Below are positions 25,442-33,949 of a stretch of 64,000 nucleotides of DNA, in pieces (position 1 is the stretch's first letter; each line of letters opens with the position of its first letter). The notes beneath the pieces are model-generated. The model was not told where the DNA came from and made no database searches. It was given only the letters and a program-made list of their open reading frames with translations. The stretch comes from JAVBLU01 sp031553225 (lineage in GTDB: Bacteria > Bacillota > Clostridia > Christensenellales > UBA1750). The position numbers were made by a program, and so were the translations under genes. The stretch lies in NCBI GenBank assembly GCA_031553225.1, contig JAVBLU010000018.1, forward strand, positions 1 through 64,000. The letters run 5' to 3'.

Positions 25442-26045
25442 ACTCTGCGGTCGTGAACAGCGGTATCTGTCCCACAAAATACGTTCCGCATTTGCGCAGC
25501 TCCGACATGACGGTTTCCACGCCCTGGGGGGTCGCATGCCAATCCGATCGGCTCCTGCCGGGCAGTTCGGCCGGACACAGAATGAACTGCGTTCGCGGAT
25601 ACGCCCACGTATAGGTGAGCAGGCAGCGCCTTGCGTGAAAAGACTTGCAGCAGATGATGGCCGTGCGGATGTCGAAACCCAGGCCGTCCGTCAGCTCCCG
25701 CGTAAAGAAGGCGTTGTCCACCGTACCGCGTTCGCCGGCCCTGGGCTCCGGGAAGATGACGTCGTCCGGGACCCCGTTTTTTATGAGCACATCCTTCATA
25801 AACTCGGCTTCCGTGCGGTAGTCGCCGCTATACAGATCCTTTTTGGTGCGGGGGCCGGGAAAGCGCCCGATTTTGGCGCTGTACAAGCCCGAAGGCACAA
25901 GGCGCGGAGCGTACCCCGCCCGCCATAGGGCGGCGGCCCGCTCGGACGGCTCCGGGTACGACCCGCCGGGCAAAAAGATGATGTCTGCCTGACGCGGCTC
26001 GTCATTCACAAAGATGAAGTTCGTTATATCCTCAACGATGCGCAT
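25440..26045 (-). CDS. YdcF/ElyC-family (DUF218) protein
   Basis: A 201-residue DUF218 protein. It shows A-D-I-I-F-L-P-G-G-S near residue 20, S-E-R-A-A-A-L-W near 34, the T-E-A-E-F-M element near 78 and A-I-I-C-C-K-S-F-H-A-R-R near 130, the standard core of the fold. Family members are linked to envelope glycan metabolism (ElyC) or bind S-adenosylmethionine (YdcF); the role here is open. There is no membrane helix. The start follows GGAGGTGTGG. It is third in a leftward unit after the acyltransferase-like and radical SAM genes. Confidence 0.82.
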   Translation of the reverse strand: MRIVEDITNFIFVNDEPRQADIIFLPGGSYPEPSERAAALWRAGYAPRLVPSGLYSAKIGRFPGPRTKKDLYSGDYRTEAEFMKDVLIKNGVPDDVIFPEPRAGERGTVDNAFFTRELTDGLGFDIRTAIICCKSFHARRCLLTYTWAYPRTQFILCPAELPGRSRSDWHATPQGVETVMSELRKCGTYFVGQIPLFTTAE

Positions 26046-26104
26046 GCCACACCTCCGGCCGAGCGCTGAATGCGGCGGTTTGATCGTATCGTCGCTTCCG
26101 CCCG

Positions 26105-27079
26105 CTACGCGTCGTACTCGGCGTCGCGCAACATTTGGCGCACGCGCCGCACGGTATACCCGCGCGAGCCTTCCGTGTGGGCCGCCTCGTCGCGGGGGTT
26201 GGCGCCAAACTCGGCGTACAGCTGGTTCACGCCCGCCAGCAGCGGCATGCGCATGGGTTCGTGGACGTTCATGGAACGCTTTGGATCGGTCACCAGGCGC
26301 GCGGCCGCGGCGATCTTGGTCATCTCTAGCTCCGAACGTTCGCCCGCGCCGGCAAGCGGCGTGCCGGAAACGCCCACCCGCCGCATCACGGCCATGACGT
26401 CCACGCGGTATTCGCGCGCGCGCAGCATCTCCTCGGCCATCTCCTCATAGGTGTGCTCCGGGCCGATGGGCTCCACGCAGTAGTACAGCTGCAGCCCGGC
26501 CGCTCGTATCGCGTCCAGCGTTTGTACGCGGGTCTGCGGCGCGATATCCGTGTCGATTCCCTCGCGCAGCCGCACGATGTGGTACGCTCCGGTGAAACCG
26601 GCTGCCATTAGCGAGCGGGCGGTGACCTCGTCGAAGTCGCCTATGTTCGCCACCAGTGAGGCCCGTCCGGCCGTCAGCTGCGCCACGCCGTGGCCGATAT
26701 CGATGAACTGTTGCTGGTCGAAATCCGCGGTGGTCATCAGGAACAGGGCGTCGATCCCTTCGTTCAAAATGGCCTCGGCTTCCCGCAGGATCTCGTCTTT
26801 GGTTTTTTCCCCTTCGGAAGGAAGGGCGTAGCTTTCGCGCGCAAGCGAGCAGAACTTGCAGTTGCCGCTGCACCGGGCCGAGTTGAGCCCGATCTGCGCG
26901 AAGACGTAGCCGCGGTTGCCGAACTCCAGCCGCGATTTGCGGTTAGCGGCGGCGATGAGGGCGTAAAAATCATCCGATCCGTTGCGGATGCGCAGAAGCT
27001 CCACCGCGTCGGCGCGCGTCAGGGGCGCGCCCTGCGCTGATTTGCTTAGAATCATCTCGACGCTCTGGCTTGCAGTCAT
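26105..27079 (-). CDS. BioB-like radical SAM protein
   Basis: A 324-residue radical SAM enzyme of the biotin-synthase-like group. The cluster motif is C-S-G-N-C-K-F-C (about residue 68), preceded by Q-I-G-L-N-S-A. Later Y-Y-C-V-E-P-I-G-P-E-H-T, R-R-V-G-V-S-G-T-P and N-V-H-E-P elements line the barrel. The biotin synthase auxiliary-cluster ligands are not convincingly present, and no other biotin genes are near, so BioB itself is unlikely. The start at 27079 is the first with a plausible site (GTGGAG); the longer frame reads into the upstream gene. It follows the acyltransferase-like gene by 26 bases. Confidence 0.82.
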   Translation of the reverse strand: MTASQSVEMILSKSAQGAPLTRADAVELLRIRNGSDDFYALIAAANRKSRLEFGNRGYVFAQIGLNSARCSGNCKFCSLARESYALPSEGEKTKDEILREAEAILNEGIDALFLMTTADFDQQQFIDIGHGVAQLTAGRASLVANIGDFDEVTARSLMAAGFTGAYHIVRLREGIDTDIAPQTRVQTLDAIRAAGLQLYYCVEPIGPEHTYEEMAEEMLRAREYRVDVMAVMRRVGVSGTPLAGAGERSELEMTKIAAAARLVTDPKRSMNVHEPMRMPLLAGVNQLYAEFGANPRDEAAHTEGSRGYTVRRVRQMLRDAEYDA

Positions 27080-27105
27080 GCTGTCAACTCCACTTTTCCG
27101 TCGGT

Positions 27106-27993
27106 TTATCTGCGCCCGCCCGCGTACACGCCCAACGCGCTGCCGATGGTTTTGCCCGCGAGCAGCGCGGCTTTTACGCTGCGCTGCAGCGAGGTGTTTT
27201 CCGGCAGGGCGGCGTACTCGGCGGGCTCGTACGCCTGTTTGAAAATCCATTTGACGCAGTTTGTGTCGACGTCGCTGCGGCTGATTATCTCATAATCGGC
27301 CTGAAAGTTCAAGATGCGCGACTCCGGCGGCAGATGCTCGCGCAGGGCGGGCGCAAGCAGCCACGTGCTGCAGTAGATGCAGCTGTAGGCAAACCCCGGA
27401 AAGTAGCGCGGGAAGAACGCGCGCGCCGCCGCGTAGGATTCATCAAGAGCGGCCCGGGTCATGACGGCATTGGAAGGAATGTGCACGGACAGCACCGCGG
27501 CGCCCTGCGGCGCAAAGCGCTCAAGGCCGGGCGCGTCCGGCCGCGGCCGCATCTCAAACTCCAGCGCGCCCAGGCGGAACAGGCACAGCGACAGGTGGCG
27601 GTAAATCCAGTAGTCCCGATCGAACCCGTACACGCCAAAGCTCGCCATGTGCTCGCCCACAAAGCGGGAAAATACCGCCATGGTGTCGCGGTACACAAGC
27701 TCCGGGATACCCAGGCGCTCGTAGCGCTCCCCTGCGCGAAGGGCCGCCGCCAAATACACCGTCAGGCCCCGCAGATCCTGGCGGCTATCGTGATAGGCCT
27801 CGCCGATCGCCTTGGTCGCCTCGCCGCCTGTCTGCACGTCAAACAGCTTGGCGAACCACGCCTCAGCTGCGGAAAAATCGCACGTGCAGGCGCATCGCAC
27901 TACCTCGGAGGTCACCTCCGCCGGCATGTTCATGCCCGCGCACAGCTTCCGCAAATCGTCCGGCAGCAGATAGGCTCGCAGGGATATATCCAT
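27106..27993 (-). CDS. Acyltransferase-domain protein (DUF5596-like)
   Basis: A 295-residue protein resembling the two-part family with a helical N-terminal domain (DUF5596) and a C-terminal GNAT-like acyltransferase domain. Visible: a helical region up to about residue 150 (D-Y-W-I-Y-R-H-L-S-L-C-L-F-R-L-G-A-L-E-F) and then V-L-S-V-H-I-P-S-N-A, Y-S-C-I-Y-C-S-T-W-L-L and F-Q-A-D-Y-E-I, which recur in the family. Substrate unknown. The start has GGAG nine bases upstream. First gene of the unit with the radical SAM and YdcF genes. Confidence 0.75.
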   Translation of the reverse strand: MDISLRAYLLPDDLRKLCAGMNMPAEVTSEVVRCACTCDFSAAEAWFAKLFDVQTGGEATKAIGEAYHDSRQDLRGLTVYLAAALRAGERYERLGIPELVYRDTMAVFSRFVGEHMASFGVYGFDRDYWIYRHLSLCLFRLGALEFEMRPRPDAPGLERFAPQGAAVLSVHIPSNAVMTRAALDESYAAARAFFPRYFPGFAYSCIYCSTWLLAPALREHLPPESRILNFQADYEIISRSDVDTNCVKWIFKQAYEPAEYAALPENTSLQRSVKAALLAGKTIGSALGVYAGGRR

Positions 27994-28016
27994 AACAACC
28001 AGCTCCGTTCATGTTC

Positions 28017-28045
28017 ATTCTAGCATCGTCCGTTTCCGGGCGCAA
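28017..28045 (-). promoter_or_regulatory. Promoter of the acyltransferase/radical SAM/YdcF unit
   Basis: On the minus strand TTGCGC and TAGAAT are 17 bases apart, with TGC before the -10 making it extended. The start codon is about 25 bases downstream of the -10. Confidence 0.6.
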
Positions 28046-28117
28046 GCCGCGCCGGGGAAGGAAAACGCCGTCCCGTCCGCGAAAACTTCTGCGGCGCCGA
28101 TGAAGGAGGAGAGGCCA

Positions 28118-28372
28118 ATGGCCCGGCTGACAGCCAAACAGGAGGATGGGACGTACGCCGCCGCCGACGTTGCCGCGGCGGTGCAGAAGCTGGCGCGGCT
28201 GGAGAACCTGGCGGACAGCCTTCTCGCCCGGCAGCAGATTCTGACGGCCGAGCTGGCAAAGGGCCGCGCCCAGGAGCGCACGCGCACCGCCGGCTTTCGG
28301 GAGCGGATGGGCGAGCGCATGCTCAACGACAACACGATATCGCTGCTGCGCACCCACGGGCTGCTTCCCTGA
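28118..28372 (+). CDS. Small coiled hypothetical protein, prophage-style
   Basis: An 84-residue protein: M-A-R-L-T-A-K-Q-E-D-G-T-Y, then A-V-Q-K-L-A-R-L-E-N and a charged helix ending in L-L-R-T-H-G-L. Short proteins with the same M-A-R-L-T opening and a K-L-A-x-x-E helix are common in clostridial mobile and prophage regions; I recall no function. The start follows AAGGAGGAGAGG; an ATG at 28100 has no site. It is isolated from other mobile genes, so there is no direct sign of transfer. Confidence 0.65.
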   Translation: MARLTAKQEDGTYAAADVAAAVQKLARLENLADSLLARQQILTAELAKGRAQERTRTAGFRERMGERMLNDNTISLLRTHGLLP

Positions 28373-28459
28373 CGGTGGCGCGGCCTTTATCGCAGGGCCT
28401 GCCCGCGGCCGGCGGCCACGGCCACAAAAACGGCCTGCGCGCACAGGGCGCGGTCCGCG

Positions 28460-29515
28460 TCAGGCCGCATGCAGCGCTTCGTCCAGCGCCCGAAGAAGCG
28501 CCTGGTTCTCCTCCGCGGCGCGCACGGCGATGCGGTAGTAGCCCTTGCAGAGGCCTTTGAAGCCCGCGCAATCGCGCAGGAGGAAACCCCGCTCTTCCAT
28601 CCGCGCCGCAAGGTTCGGCGCGCCGCAATAAAAGAACAGATAGTTCGCCGCCCCGCCCAGTACGCGCAGGGAGAGCTTCGCCAGGCCGTCCGCAAGGGCG
28701 GCCCTTTCGCTTTGGATAAGGGCGCGTGCGCGCACGAGGTAGCCGCGTTCCCCAAGCGCCGCAAGCCCGGCCGCCTGCGCCAGCGAGGACACCGCCCAGG
28801 GCTGGCCGCATGCGTCCATGCGCGCTAAAAACGCCTGGTCGGCGCACAGCGCGTACCCAAGGCGCACCCCCGCCATGCCGTGCGTCTTCGTGAAAGCGTC
28901 CAGAACGAGCAGACACGGGTGCTCACCCACCATGCCGCGCACGCTGTGTGCGGCCGGGTCGTCCACGAAACCCATAAAGCACTCGTCCACCACCAGCCGG
29001 ATATGAAGCTGATCGCACCGGCGCACGACGGCGCGCACGAGCAGGGGGTCGGCCAGCAGGCCGGTCGGGTTGTTCGGGTTGCACAGGAAGGCCATGTCTA
29101 CGCCCGGCGCGAGCATGTGTAGAAAGCGCTCGGTCAGCGCGAACCCGTCCTGCGGCCACAGAGCGTGATGTTGCACGTCGCACCCGCAAACCTCCAGCGC
29201 CTGTTCGTACTCCGAGAACGTGGGCACGGGCAGCACCGCGCTCTTTGGGCGGGCGGCCAGCGCGGCGCGAAAGATGAGATCCGCCGCGCCGTTGCCGCAG
29301 CGGACGCGGTTCTCCGGCACGCCTTCCTCGGCAGCGAGCGCCGCGCGCAGAGCGCGGCACAGCGGGTCCGGGTAGCGGTCGGCATGGGCAAGCGCCCGTT
29401 CCACCGCCCGGGCGACGCCCTCCGGCACGCCCAAGGGGCACACGTTGGCGGAAAAGTCCACGGGCGGCCGCCCGTAGCGCTGCTCGAAGCCGGCGATATC
29501 GCCGCCGTGGCTCAT
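28460..29515 (-). CDS. cobD: Threonine-phosphate decarboxylase
   Basis: A 351-residue PLP enzyme of the histidinol-phosphate aminotransferase fold. It has D-F-S-A-N-V-C-P-L-G near residue 20 (typical of CobD), C-N-P-N-N-P-T-G near 146, D-E-C-F-M-G-F near 180 and the PLP lysine in T-K-T-H-G-M-A-G-V-R-L-G-Y near 214. It makes (R)-1-amino-2-propanol phosphate, the linker of the cobalamin nucleotide loop. Context with cbiB, cobC, cobS, cobU and cobT makes CobD far more likely than a histidine gene. The start follows AAGGAGAGG. Last gene of the cobalamin operon. Confidence 0.92.
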   Translation of the reverse strand: MSHGGDIAGFEQRYGRPPVDFSANVCPLGVPEGVARAVERALAHADRYPDPLCRALRAALAAEEGVPENRVRCGNGAADLIFRAALAARPKSAVLPVPTFSEYEQALEVCGCDVQHHALWPQDGFALTERFLHMLAPGVDMAFLCNPNNPTGLLADPLLVRAVVRRCDQLHIRLVVDECFMGFVDDPAAHSVRGMVGEHPCLLVLDAFTKTHGMAGVRLGYALCADQAFLARMDACGQPWAVSSLAQAAGLAALGERGYLVRARALIQSERAALADGLAKLSLRVLGGAANYLFFYCGAPNLAARMEERGFLLRDCAGFKGLCKGYYRIAVRAAEENQALLRALDEALHAA

Positions 29516-29541
29516 GTCATCCTCTCCTTATCTGCACGGCG

Positions 29542-30510
29542 TTACGGCAGGCACACCAGCATCCGCGCAAGCAGGCAAAGCGCCAGGCACAGCGCCGAGG
29601 CTGCGTACATCAGCCGCCCCGCGGCCGCGATGTCCGCAGCGATTGCCGGGCGCGACGGATCGCCTATGGCGGGTTTTTCCACGAACCGGCCCGCGTAGTA
29701 CGCCCCGCCCCCAAGCTGAAGGCCCAGCGCACCTGCGCAGGCCGCCTCGGTTTGCGCCGAGTTCGGGCTGTCGTGATTCCTTCGGTCGCGCCGCCAGATG
29801 CGCGCCGCCGCGCTGGCGCTTTTTCGGCATAGGGGCGCGGCGGCGATGAGCAGCAGCGCCGCGACGCGCGAGGGTAGGTAGTTCGCCGCGTCGTCCAAGC
29901 GCGCGGCCGCCCGCCCAAAGTACAGGTAGCGCTCGTTTTTGTAGCCGAGCATGCTGTCCATGGTGTTGATGGCTTTGTAGCACATGCCCAGCGGCGCGCC
30001 GCCCAGGGCCAGGTAGATCATGGGCGCGATCACCCCGTCGCCCGTGTTCTCGGCCACGCTCTCCACGGCCGCACGCGCGACGCCCGCTTCGTCCAAGGCC
30101 TGCGTATCGCGGCCAACGATGCGCGCCACGGCACGGCGCGCGCCGGGCAGATTGCCTTGTACAAGCGCCGCGTGCACGAGCATACTTTCCTTGCCAAGCG
30201 TGCGCGCGGCCAGCGTCTGGTAGCACCAGAGGCTCTCCAGCGCATACGCGGCGAGCGGCTGCCACCGCCGCAGAAAATGCAGCGCAAAAAACGGGATGGC
30301 GAAGCAGATAAGCGGTACTGCGAGCGCCAGTGCGCCCCCGCCGACCAGCTCGCTCCGGTTCGTTTTGGGCAAGACGCGCCGAAGTCCCCGCTCGAGCAGC
30401 GCGATGAGCCGCCCCATGAGCACCACGGGGTGCGGCCAGGGCAGGCCGTGCGGGTCGCCAAACAGCAGGTCGAGCACCCAGCCCGTGGCCAAGGCGCACA
30501 TGGTCAGCAT
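29542..30510 (-). CDS. cbiB: Adenosylcobinamide-phosphate synthase
   Basis: A 322-residue membrane protein. It shows the CbiB hallmarks D-L-L-F-G-D-P near residue 14, H-P-V-V-L-M-G near 27, E-S-V-A-E-N-T-G-D-G-V-I-A-P near 151 and Y-K-A-I-N-T-M-D-S-M near 180. The enzyme amidates adenosylcobyric acid with the CobD product. It overlaps the cobC stop by 7 bases and precedes cobD, so linker-making and linker-attaching enzymes are adjacent. Confidence 0.93.
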   Translation of the reverse strand: MLTMCALATGWVLDLLFGDPHGLPWPHPVVLMGRLIALLERGLRRVLPKTNRSELVGGGALALAVPLICFAIPFFALHFLRRWQPLAAYALESLWCYQTLAARTLGKESMLVHAALVQGNLPGARRAVARIVGRDTQALDEAGVARAAVESVAENTGDGVIAPMIYLALGGAPLGMCYKAINTMDSMLGYKNERYLYFGRAAARLDDAANYLPSRVAALLLIAAAPLCRKSASAAARIWRRDRRNHDSPNSAQTEAACAGALGLQLGGGAYYAGRFVEKPAIGDPSRPAIAADIAAAGRLMYAASALCLALCLLARMLVCLP

Positions 30511-31097
30511 GGCGCGCCCCCCTTCGCCTTTTCAAACGCGCGCAGGCAAAGCGCAGGCGATGGGTGAAGGTCCAGCCGATACCCCTCGCACGGCTCCACG
30601 CGCCGCTCAAAATAGCCGCCGTCCGGGTCCAGCGCGTGCATCACGGCCATCACCGTGCCGCCGTGCGCCACAAAAACCGCCGTATGCTCGCCGCGCTCGG
30701 CCGCCCCGTGCACGGCTCGCTCAAAGGCGGCTGCCGTGCGGCGCGAGAACTCCGCCATGTCTTCGCCGCCCGGGCACGGCCCCTCGCACCGGGTGGCCAG
30801 CCACGCCTGATAGACCGGATCACTTTGCAGCTCTTTGTATGTCCTTCCTTCAAACGCGCCAAAGTTCATCTCAGTAAGCCCGTCAACGGTTATGAGCCGG
30901 GCGTTTGGGTACCACAGCGCGGCGGTCTGCCGGGCGCGCAGCATAGGGCTAACGTATGCGCGCGGCAAGGTTTCGTCCTGCCCGAGCGCACGCGCCAAGG
31001 CCGCGCCCTGCAGGCACAGCGGCTCGTCCGTTACGCCGACGTAGCACTTCTTTAGGTTGCCTGCCGTGGGCGCGTGGCGCAGCAGCAGCACCTTCAT
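30504..31097 (-). CDS. cobC: Histidine phosphatase, likely alpha-ribazole phosphatase
   Basis: A 197-residue phosphoglycerate-mutase-like phosphatase. The catalytic L-L-R-H-A-P-T sits at residues 4-10, the second arginine in S-P-M-L-R-A-R-Q-T near 50, M-N-F-G-A-F-E-G near 77, and the second catalytic histidine in V-A-H-G-G near 140. Position in the operon suggests removal of phosphate from alpha-ribazole phosphate or adenosylcobalamin phosphate. The start was set at 31097, where the upstream CobU-like stop overlaps by 4 bases. Confidence 0.88.
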   Translation of the reverse strand: MKVLLLRHAPTAGNLKKCYVGVTDEPLCLQGAALARALGQDETLPRAYVSPMLRARQTAALWYPNARLITVDGLTEMNFGAFEGRTYKELQSDPVYQAWLATRCEGPCPGGEDMAEFSRRTAAAFERAVHGAAERGEHTAVFVAHGGTVMAVMHALDPDGGYFERRVEPCEGYRLDLHPSPALCLRAFEKAKGGAPC

Positions 31098-31450
31098 GGC
31101 AGTTCGCCCTTGATGGCCTGAGGGATGCCGCATACCACGCGCACCACGCTCGCGGCCTCCCGCGCCAGAGCGATGCACAGCCGCCCGGTTTCCTCGCGCG
31201 CCGCGCGCTCGCGGGCGCTCATGGGCACAACGCCGCTGCCAACCTCGTCGCAGAGCACCGCGCGCTTCAAAAGCAATACGGGAAGCGCGTCCGCGGCCCG
31301 GCCCGGGTGGTTGCTTACCCAATCCTGCAGGGCGTATACGGCCGATGTCCCCGAGAAGGGATCGTCCGACAGGTCCTCCTTTGCAAGGCGCAAGGCAGAC
31401 AGAGCGTACGCGCGCTTGCCCGCGCCCGCACCGCCAATGATCAGAATCAT
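31094..31450 (-). CDS. Short CobU-like nucleotide-binding protein
   Basis: A 118-residue P-loop protein: I-I-G-G-A-G-A-G-K-R-A-Y-A at the N-terminus, then D-E-V-G-S-G-V-V-P near residue 68, R-E-E-T-G-R-L-C near 85 and C-G-I-P-Q-A-I-K-G at the end. These match the beginning and end of adenosylcobinamide kinase/guanylyltransferase (CobU, about 180 residues), but the middle with the guanylylated histidine is missing. It overlaps cobS and cobC by 4 bases each, so it is translated in line with them. It may be a kinase-only form that complements the second CobU-like protein. Confidence 0.8.
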   Translation of the reverse strand: MILIIGGAGAGKRAYALSALRLAKEDLSDDPFSGTSAVYALQDWVSNHPGRAADALPVLLLKRAVLCDEVGSGVVPMSARERAAREETGRLCIALAREAASVVRVVCGIPQAIKGELP

Positions 31451-32223
31451 AGGCTGCCTCCGATCTTTTCTGCGAGCAGCAGGGCGATGAGCGCGCACAG
31501 TTCGCCCGTCTGGATGAGGAACCCCGCGATGTCGCCCGTCATGCCCCCGAACTGCCGCATGGCCATGCGGCGCACGAGCAGGGCGCATAGCCCGAAGCAC
31601 GCCGCCAGCGCCAGCGCCGCCCAAACGCTGAGGAACGCGGCCAGCGCCAGCGCCGCCGCCGCCCACAACGCGCACGCCGTCAGCGCCGGACGGCGTTTTG
31701 CGCCGCCGGCAAACGTGCGTGCCAGCCCGTCCGGCCGCGCACTTGGCCAGGCCACCACCGCCCACCCGGTCACGGCGCGCGACAGAACGAAGACGCAGCA
31801 CAAGAGCGCGGGGAGGAGAGGGTACGACGCCAGCTCGGCGTACAATCCAAGCGCGGTAAGCAGGAATACCGCCAGGTAAATGGCCCCGAACGCGCCGATG
31901 TGCGGATCCTTCAGGATGGCAAGCTTCTTGTCGCGCTCGCCGTAACAGGACAGGGCGTCCGCCGTATCGCACAGCCCGTCCAGGTGGATGCCGCCCGTCA
32001 CGAGCACGGGCAGCGCCGCGCATACGGCGCCGACGAGCACATCCGACAGCCCCAGCCGCCCCGCCGCCCACAAAAACGCCCACATCGCCCCTGCCACGGC
32101 AAGGCCCACGAGCGGGAACGCGCAGAACAGATACCGCATGGACTCCTCGCGGAAGGGCAGCCGAGGCATGGGGATGCGGCTGAACATGGAGAACGACGCA
32201 ACGATGGCGGACAGGGCGTTCAT
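31447..32223 (-). CDS. cobS: Cobalamin synthase (adenosylcobinamide-GDP ribazoletransferase)
   Basis: A 258-residue integral membrane enzyme with about six helices. The CobS signatures are present: F-S-R-I-P-M-P near residue 14, the G-G-I-H-L-D-G-L-C-D-T-A-D-A metal-binding stretch near 80 and G-D-x-x-G near the C-terminus in G-G-M-T-G-D-I-A-G-F. It joins alpha-ribazole to adenosylcobinamide-GDP at the membrane. ATGA overlaps on both sides fix its start at 32223. Confidence 0.94.
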   Translation of the reverse strand: MNALSAIVASFSMFSRIPMPRLPFREESMRYLFCAFPLVGLAVAGAMWAFLWAAGRLGLSDVLVGAVCAALPVLVTGGIHLDGLCDTADALSCYGERDKKLAILKDPHIGAFGAIYLAVFLLTALGLYAELASYPLLPALLCCVFVLSRAVTGWAVVAWPSARPDGLARTFAGGAKRRPALTACALWAAAALALAAFLSVWAALALAACFGLCALLVRRMAMRQFGGMTGDIAGFLIQTGELCALIALLLAEKIGGSL

Positions 32224-32741
32224 GCGCAGCCTCCTTTCATGTGCACGGCGATGCCGCACACGGCCTCGATCACACGGTCAAAGCGCGCCGCGAGCACGCG
32301 GTTGATTTCCGCCAGATTCGCCACATAGGAGCGGGTGCCCCCCTCATACCGGCCGCCGCCCCGGAACACGTCGCCCGTCACCACCACCAGGTGCGAGGCC
32401 TGCCGCTCAAGCGCGTATACGCCTTGCAGTACGGCCTGCGCGGCTTCCCCGCCCGCGCCATCCGGGGCGAACATCTCCCCGGCCAGCAAGGTTGTCAGGC
32501 ACTCCAGCAGCACCACGCCGCGAGGCGGAAGGTCCAGCCCCGCAAGGCCGCGGTACCGCTCCACCGTTACAAAACCGCGCCCCTGCCGCAGCGCGTGGTG
32601 GCGCGCGACGCGCTCGCGGCCTTCCTGGTCGAAGGGCTCCATGGTGGCCACATAAATGCGCGGCGAGCCCAGGGCGAGCGCGAGCGTCTCGGCGATCTCG
32701 CTCTTGCCGCTGGCTGCGCCCCCGATGACCAGCGTCGTCAT
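32220..32741 (-). CDS. cobU: Adenosylcobinamide kinase/guanylyltransferase-like
   Basis: A 173-residue CobU-type protein. The P-loop is I-G-G-A-A-S-G-K-S (residues 6-14), Y-V-A-T-M-E-P follows near 30 and E-R-V-A-R-H-H-A-L-R with the histidine used for the GMP adduct near 47. The usual N-E-V-G-x-G-I-V-P motif is replaced by V-T-G-D-V-F-R-G-G-G, so this copy is not canonical; the missing motif is present in the short CobU-like protein downstream. It starts one base after the cobT stop. Confidence 0.85.
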   Translation of the reverse strand: MTTLVIGGAASGKSEIAETLALALGSPRIYVATMEPFDQEGRERVARHHALRQGRGFVTVERYRGLAGLDLPPRGVVLLECLTTLLAGEMFAPDGAGGEAAQAVLQGVYALERQASHLVVVTGDVFRGGGRYEGGTRSYVANLAEINRVLAARFDRVIEAVCGIAVHMKGGCA

Positions 32742-32742
32742 G

Positions 32743-33789
32743 TCACTCCGCCTTCTTATAGCTCTCAATGCCCATGTCGTCGAAGGTGCTCATGCCGTGG
32801 TACACGGCAAACGCCATGTCCAGCAGCGGCAGCGCCGCCACGGCGCCCGTGCCCTCGCCCAGGCGCATCTGTGCCGCGATGAGGGGCGGCTCGCCCACGG
32901 CCTCCAGAAGCCAGCGCGCGGCCGGCTCGGCCGAGACGTGGCTGGCAAACAGGGCGCAGGCGGCCTCCGGGCGCAGGCGAATGGCGGTGAGCGCGGCCGT
33001 TGCGGAAATCAGCCCGTCGATGAGCACGGGCACGCGATGGACAGCGCCCGCGATAAATACGCCGGCCATGGCCGCAATGTCCAAGCCCCCCAGTTTGCAC
33101 AGCACGTCCATCGCGTCCGACGGGTCGGGCCGGTTCACCGCTATCGCACGGCGCACCACGGCCACTTTGCGCTGCAGCCCCTCGCCGTTCAGGCCCGCGC
33201 CACGGCCGGTCATATCGGCCGCGTCCATGCCCAGCAGCACCGCCGCCATGGCGCTGGAGGTGGTTGTGTTGCCGATGCCCATCTCGCCCGTGCACAGGAT
33301 CTGATACCCTCGGCTGATCAGCTCCTTAGCAAGGTCAAAGCCGGCCTGGATGGCTGCCTCGGCCTCCTTCGCCGTCATGGCCGGACCGACGCTGATATCG
33401 CGCGTCCCCCGGCGGGTCTTGGCGGCGCGCACGCCCTCCACCTCGGCGTTCATGCCCACATCCAGGGGAAACACGTCGCACCCCGCCGCCTTGGCCATGT
33501 GGCACACGCAGGTGTTTTGCGCCGCCAGGCCCTGCGCGATGATCTGCGTGATATCGCTGCCCGCCTGGGACACGCCCTGGGCCACCACGCCGTTGTCCGC
33601 GCAGAACACGCACACCCCGCGCTTATCGATGCGATAGTTCGCGTCGCTCGTCAACCCGGCCATCTTGATGAGCGCGCGCTCCAAAAGGCCGAGGCTGTCG
33701 ATGGGTTTGGCCACGCTGTTCCAGCGGGCTTGGGCGCGCTGCATGGCGCTTTGATCGGGCGGGGCGATCGAACGGATCATATACTCCAT
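32743..33789 (-). CDS. cobT: Nicotinate-nucleotide-dimethylbenzimidazole phosphoribosyltransferase
   Basis: A 348-residue CobT. Signatures: P-P-D-Q-S-A near residue 9, L-G-L-L-E near 31, F-C-A-D-N-G-V near 60, G-E-M-G-I-G-N-T-T near 165 and the C-terminal L-R-L-G-E-G-T-G-A. It activates the lower ligand base by transferring phosphoribose. The start at 33789 is somewhat far from AAGGAG (about 13 bases), but no better in-frame start is seen. It is the first gene after the cobalamin riboswitch and leads the operon. Confidence 0.93.
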   Translation of the reverse strand: MEYMIRSIAPPDQSAMQRAQARWNSVAKPIDSLGLLERALIKMAGLTSDANYRIDKRGVCVFCADNGVVAQGVSQAGSDITQIIAQGLAAQNTCVCHMAKAAGCDVFPLDVGMNAEVEGVRAAKTRRGTRDISVGPAMTAKEAEAAIQAGFDLAKELISRGYQILCTGEMGIGNTTTSSAMAAVLLGMDAADMTGRGAGLNGEGLQRKVAVVRRAIAVNRPDPSDAMDVLCKLGGLDIAAMAGVFIAGAVHRVPVLIDGLISATAALTAIRLRPEAACALFASHVSAEPAARWLLEAVGEPPLIAAQMRLGEGTGAVAALPLLDMAFAVYHGMSTFDDMGIESYKKAE

Positions 33790-33823
33790 TGCGGATGGCT
33801 CACTCCTTCGCCGTTTGTATGCC

Positions 33824-33858
33824 GATGACAAACGCCCTGAAACAAACGTTTCAGGGCG
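33824..33858 (-). terminator. Hairpin in the cobT leader (riboswitch expression platform)
   Basis: A perfect 11-bp stem with a 4-base loop, followed on the minus strand by TTTG. It sits between the riboswitch and cobT, where an expression platform is expected. The short T-run makes classic termination uncertain. Confidence 0.55.
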
Positions 33859-33949
33859 CAATCATGCGTTGCCGACCGCCGCGGAAGACGCTTTTTTCGC
33901 GCGTTCCAACGGCGTGCACCCTGCTCCATCTTACGTGGAGGTAGCGCGG

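Noticed and set aside
26105..27079. BioB-like radical SAM gene considered as PylB (methylornithine synthase), which with the amber codon at 40958 would suggest pyrrolysine use
   Set aside because: No pylS, pylC, pylD or pylT is near, and several intact genes (for example those ending at 15408 and 23226) use TAG as their stop. A genome search would be needed to reopen this.
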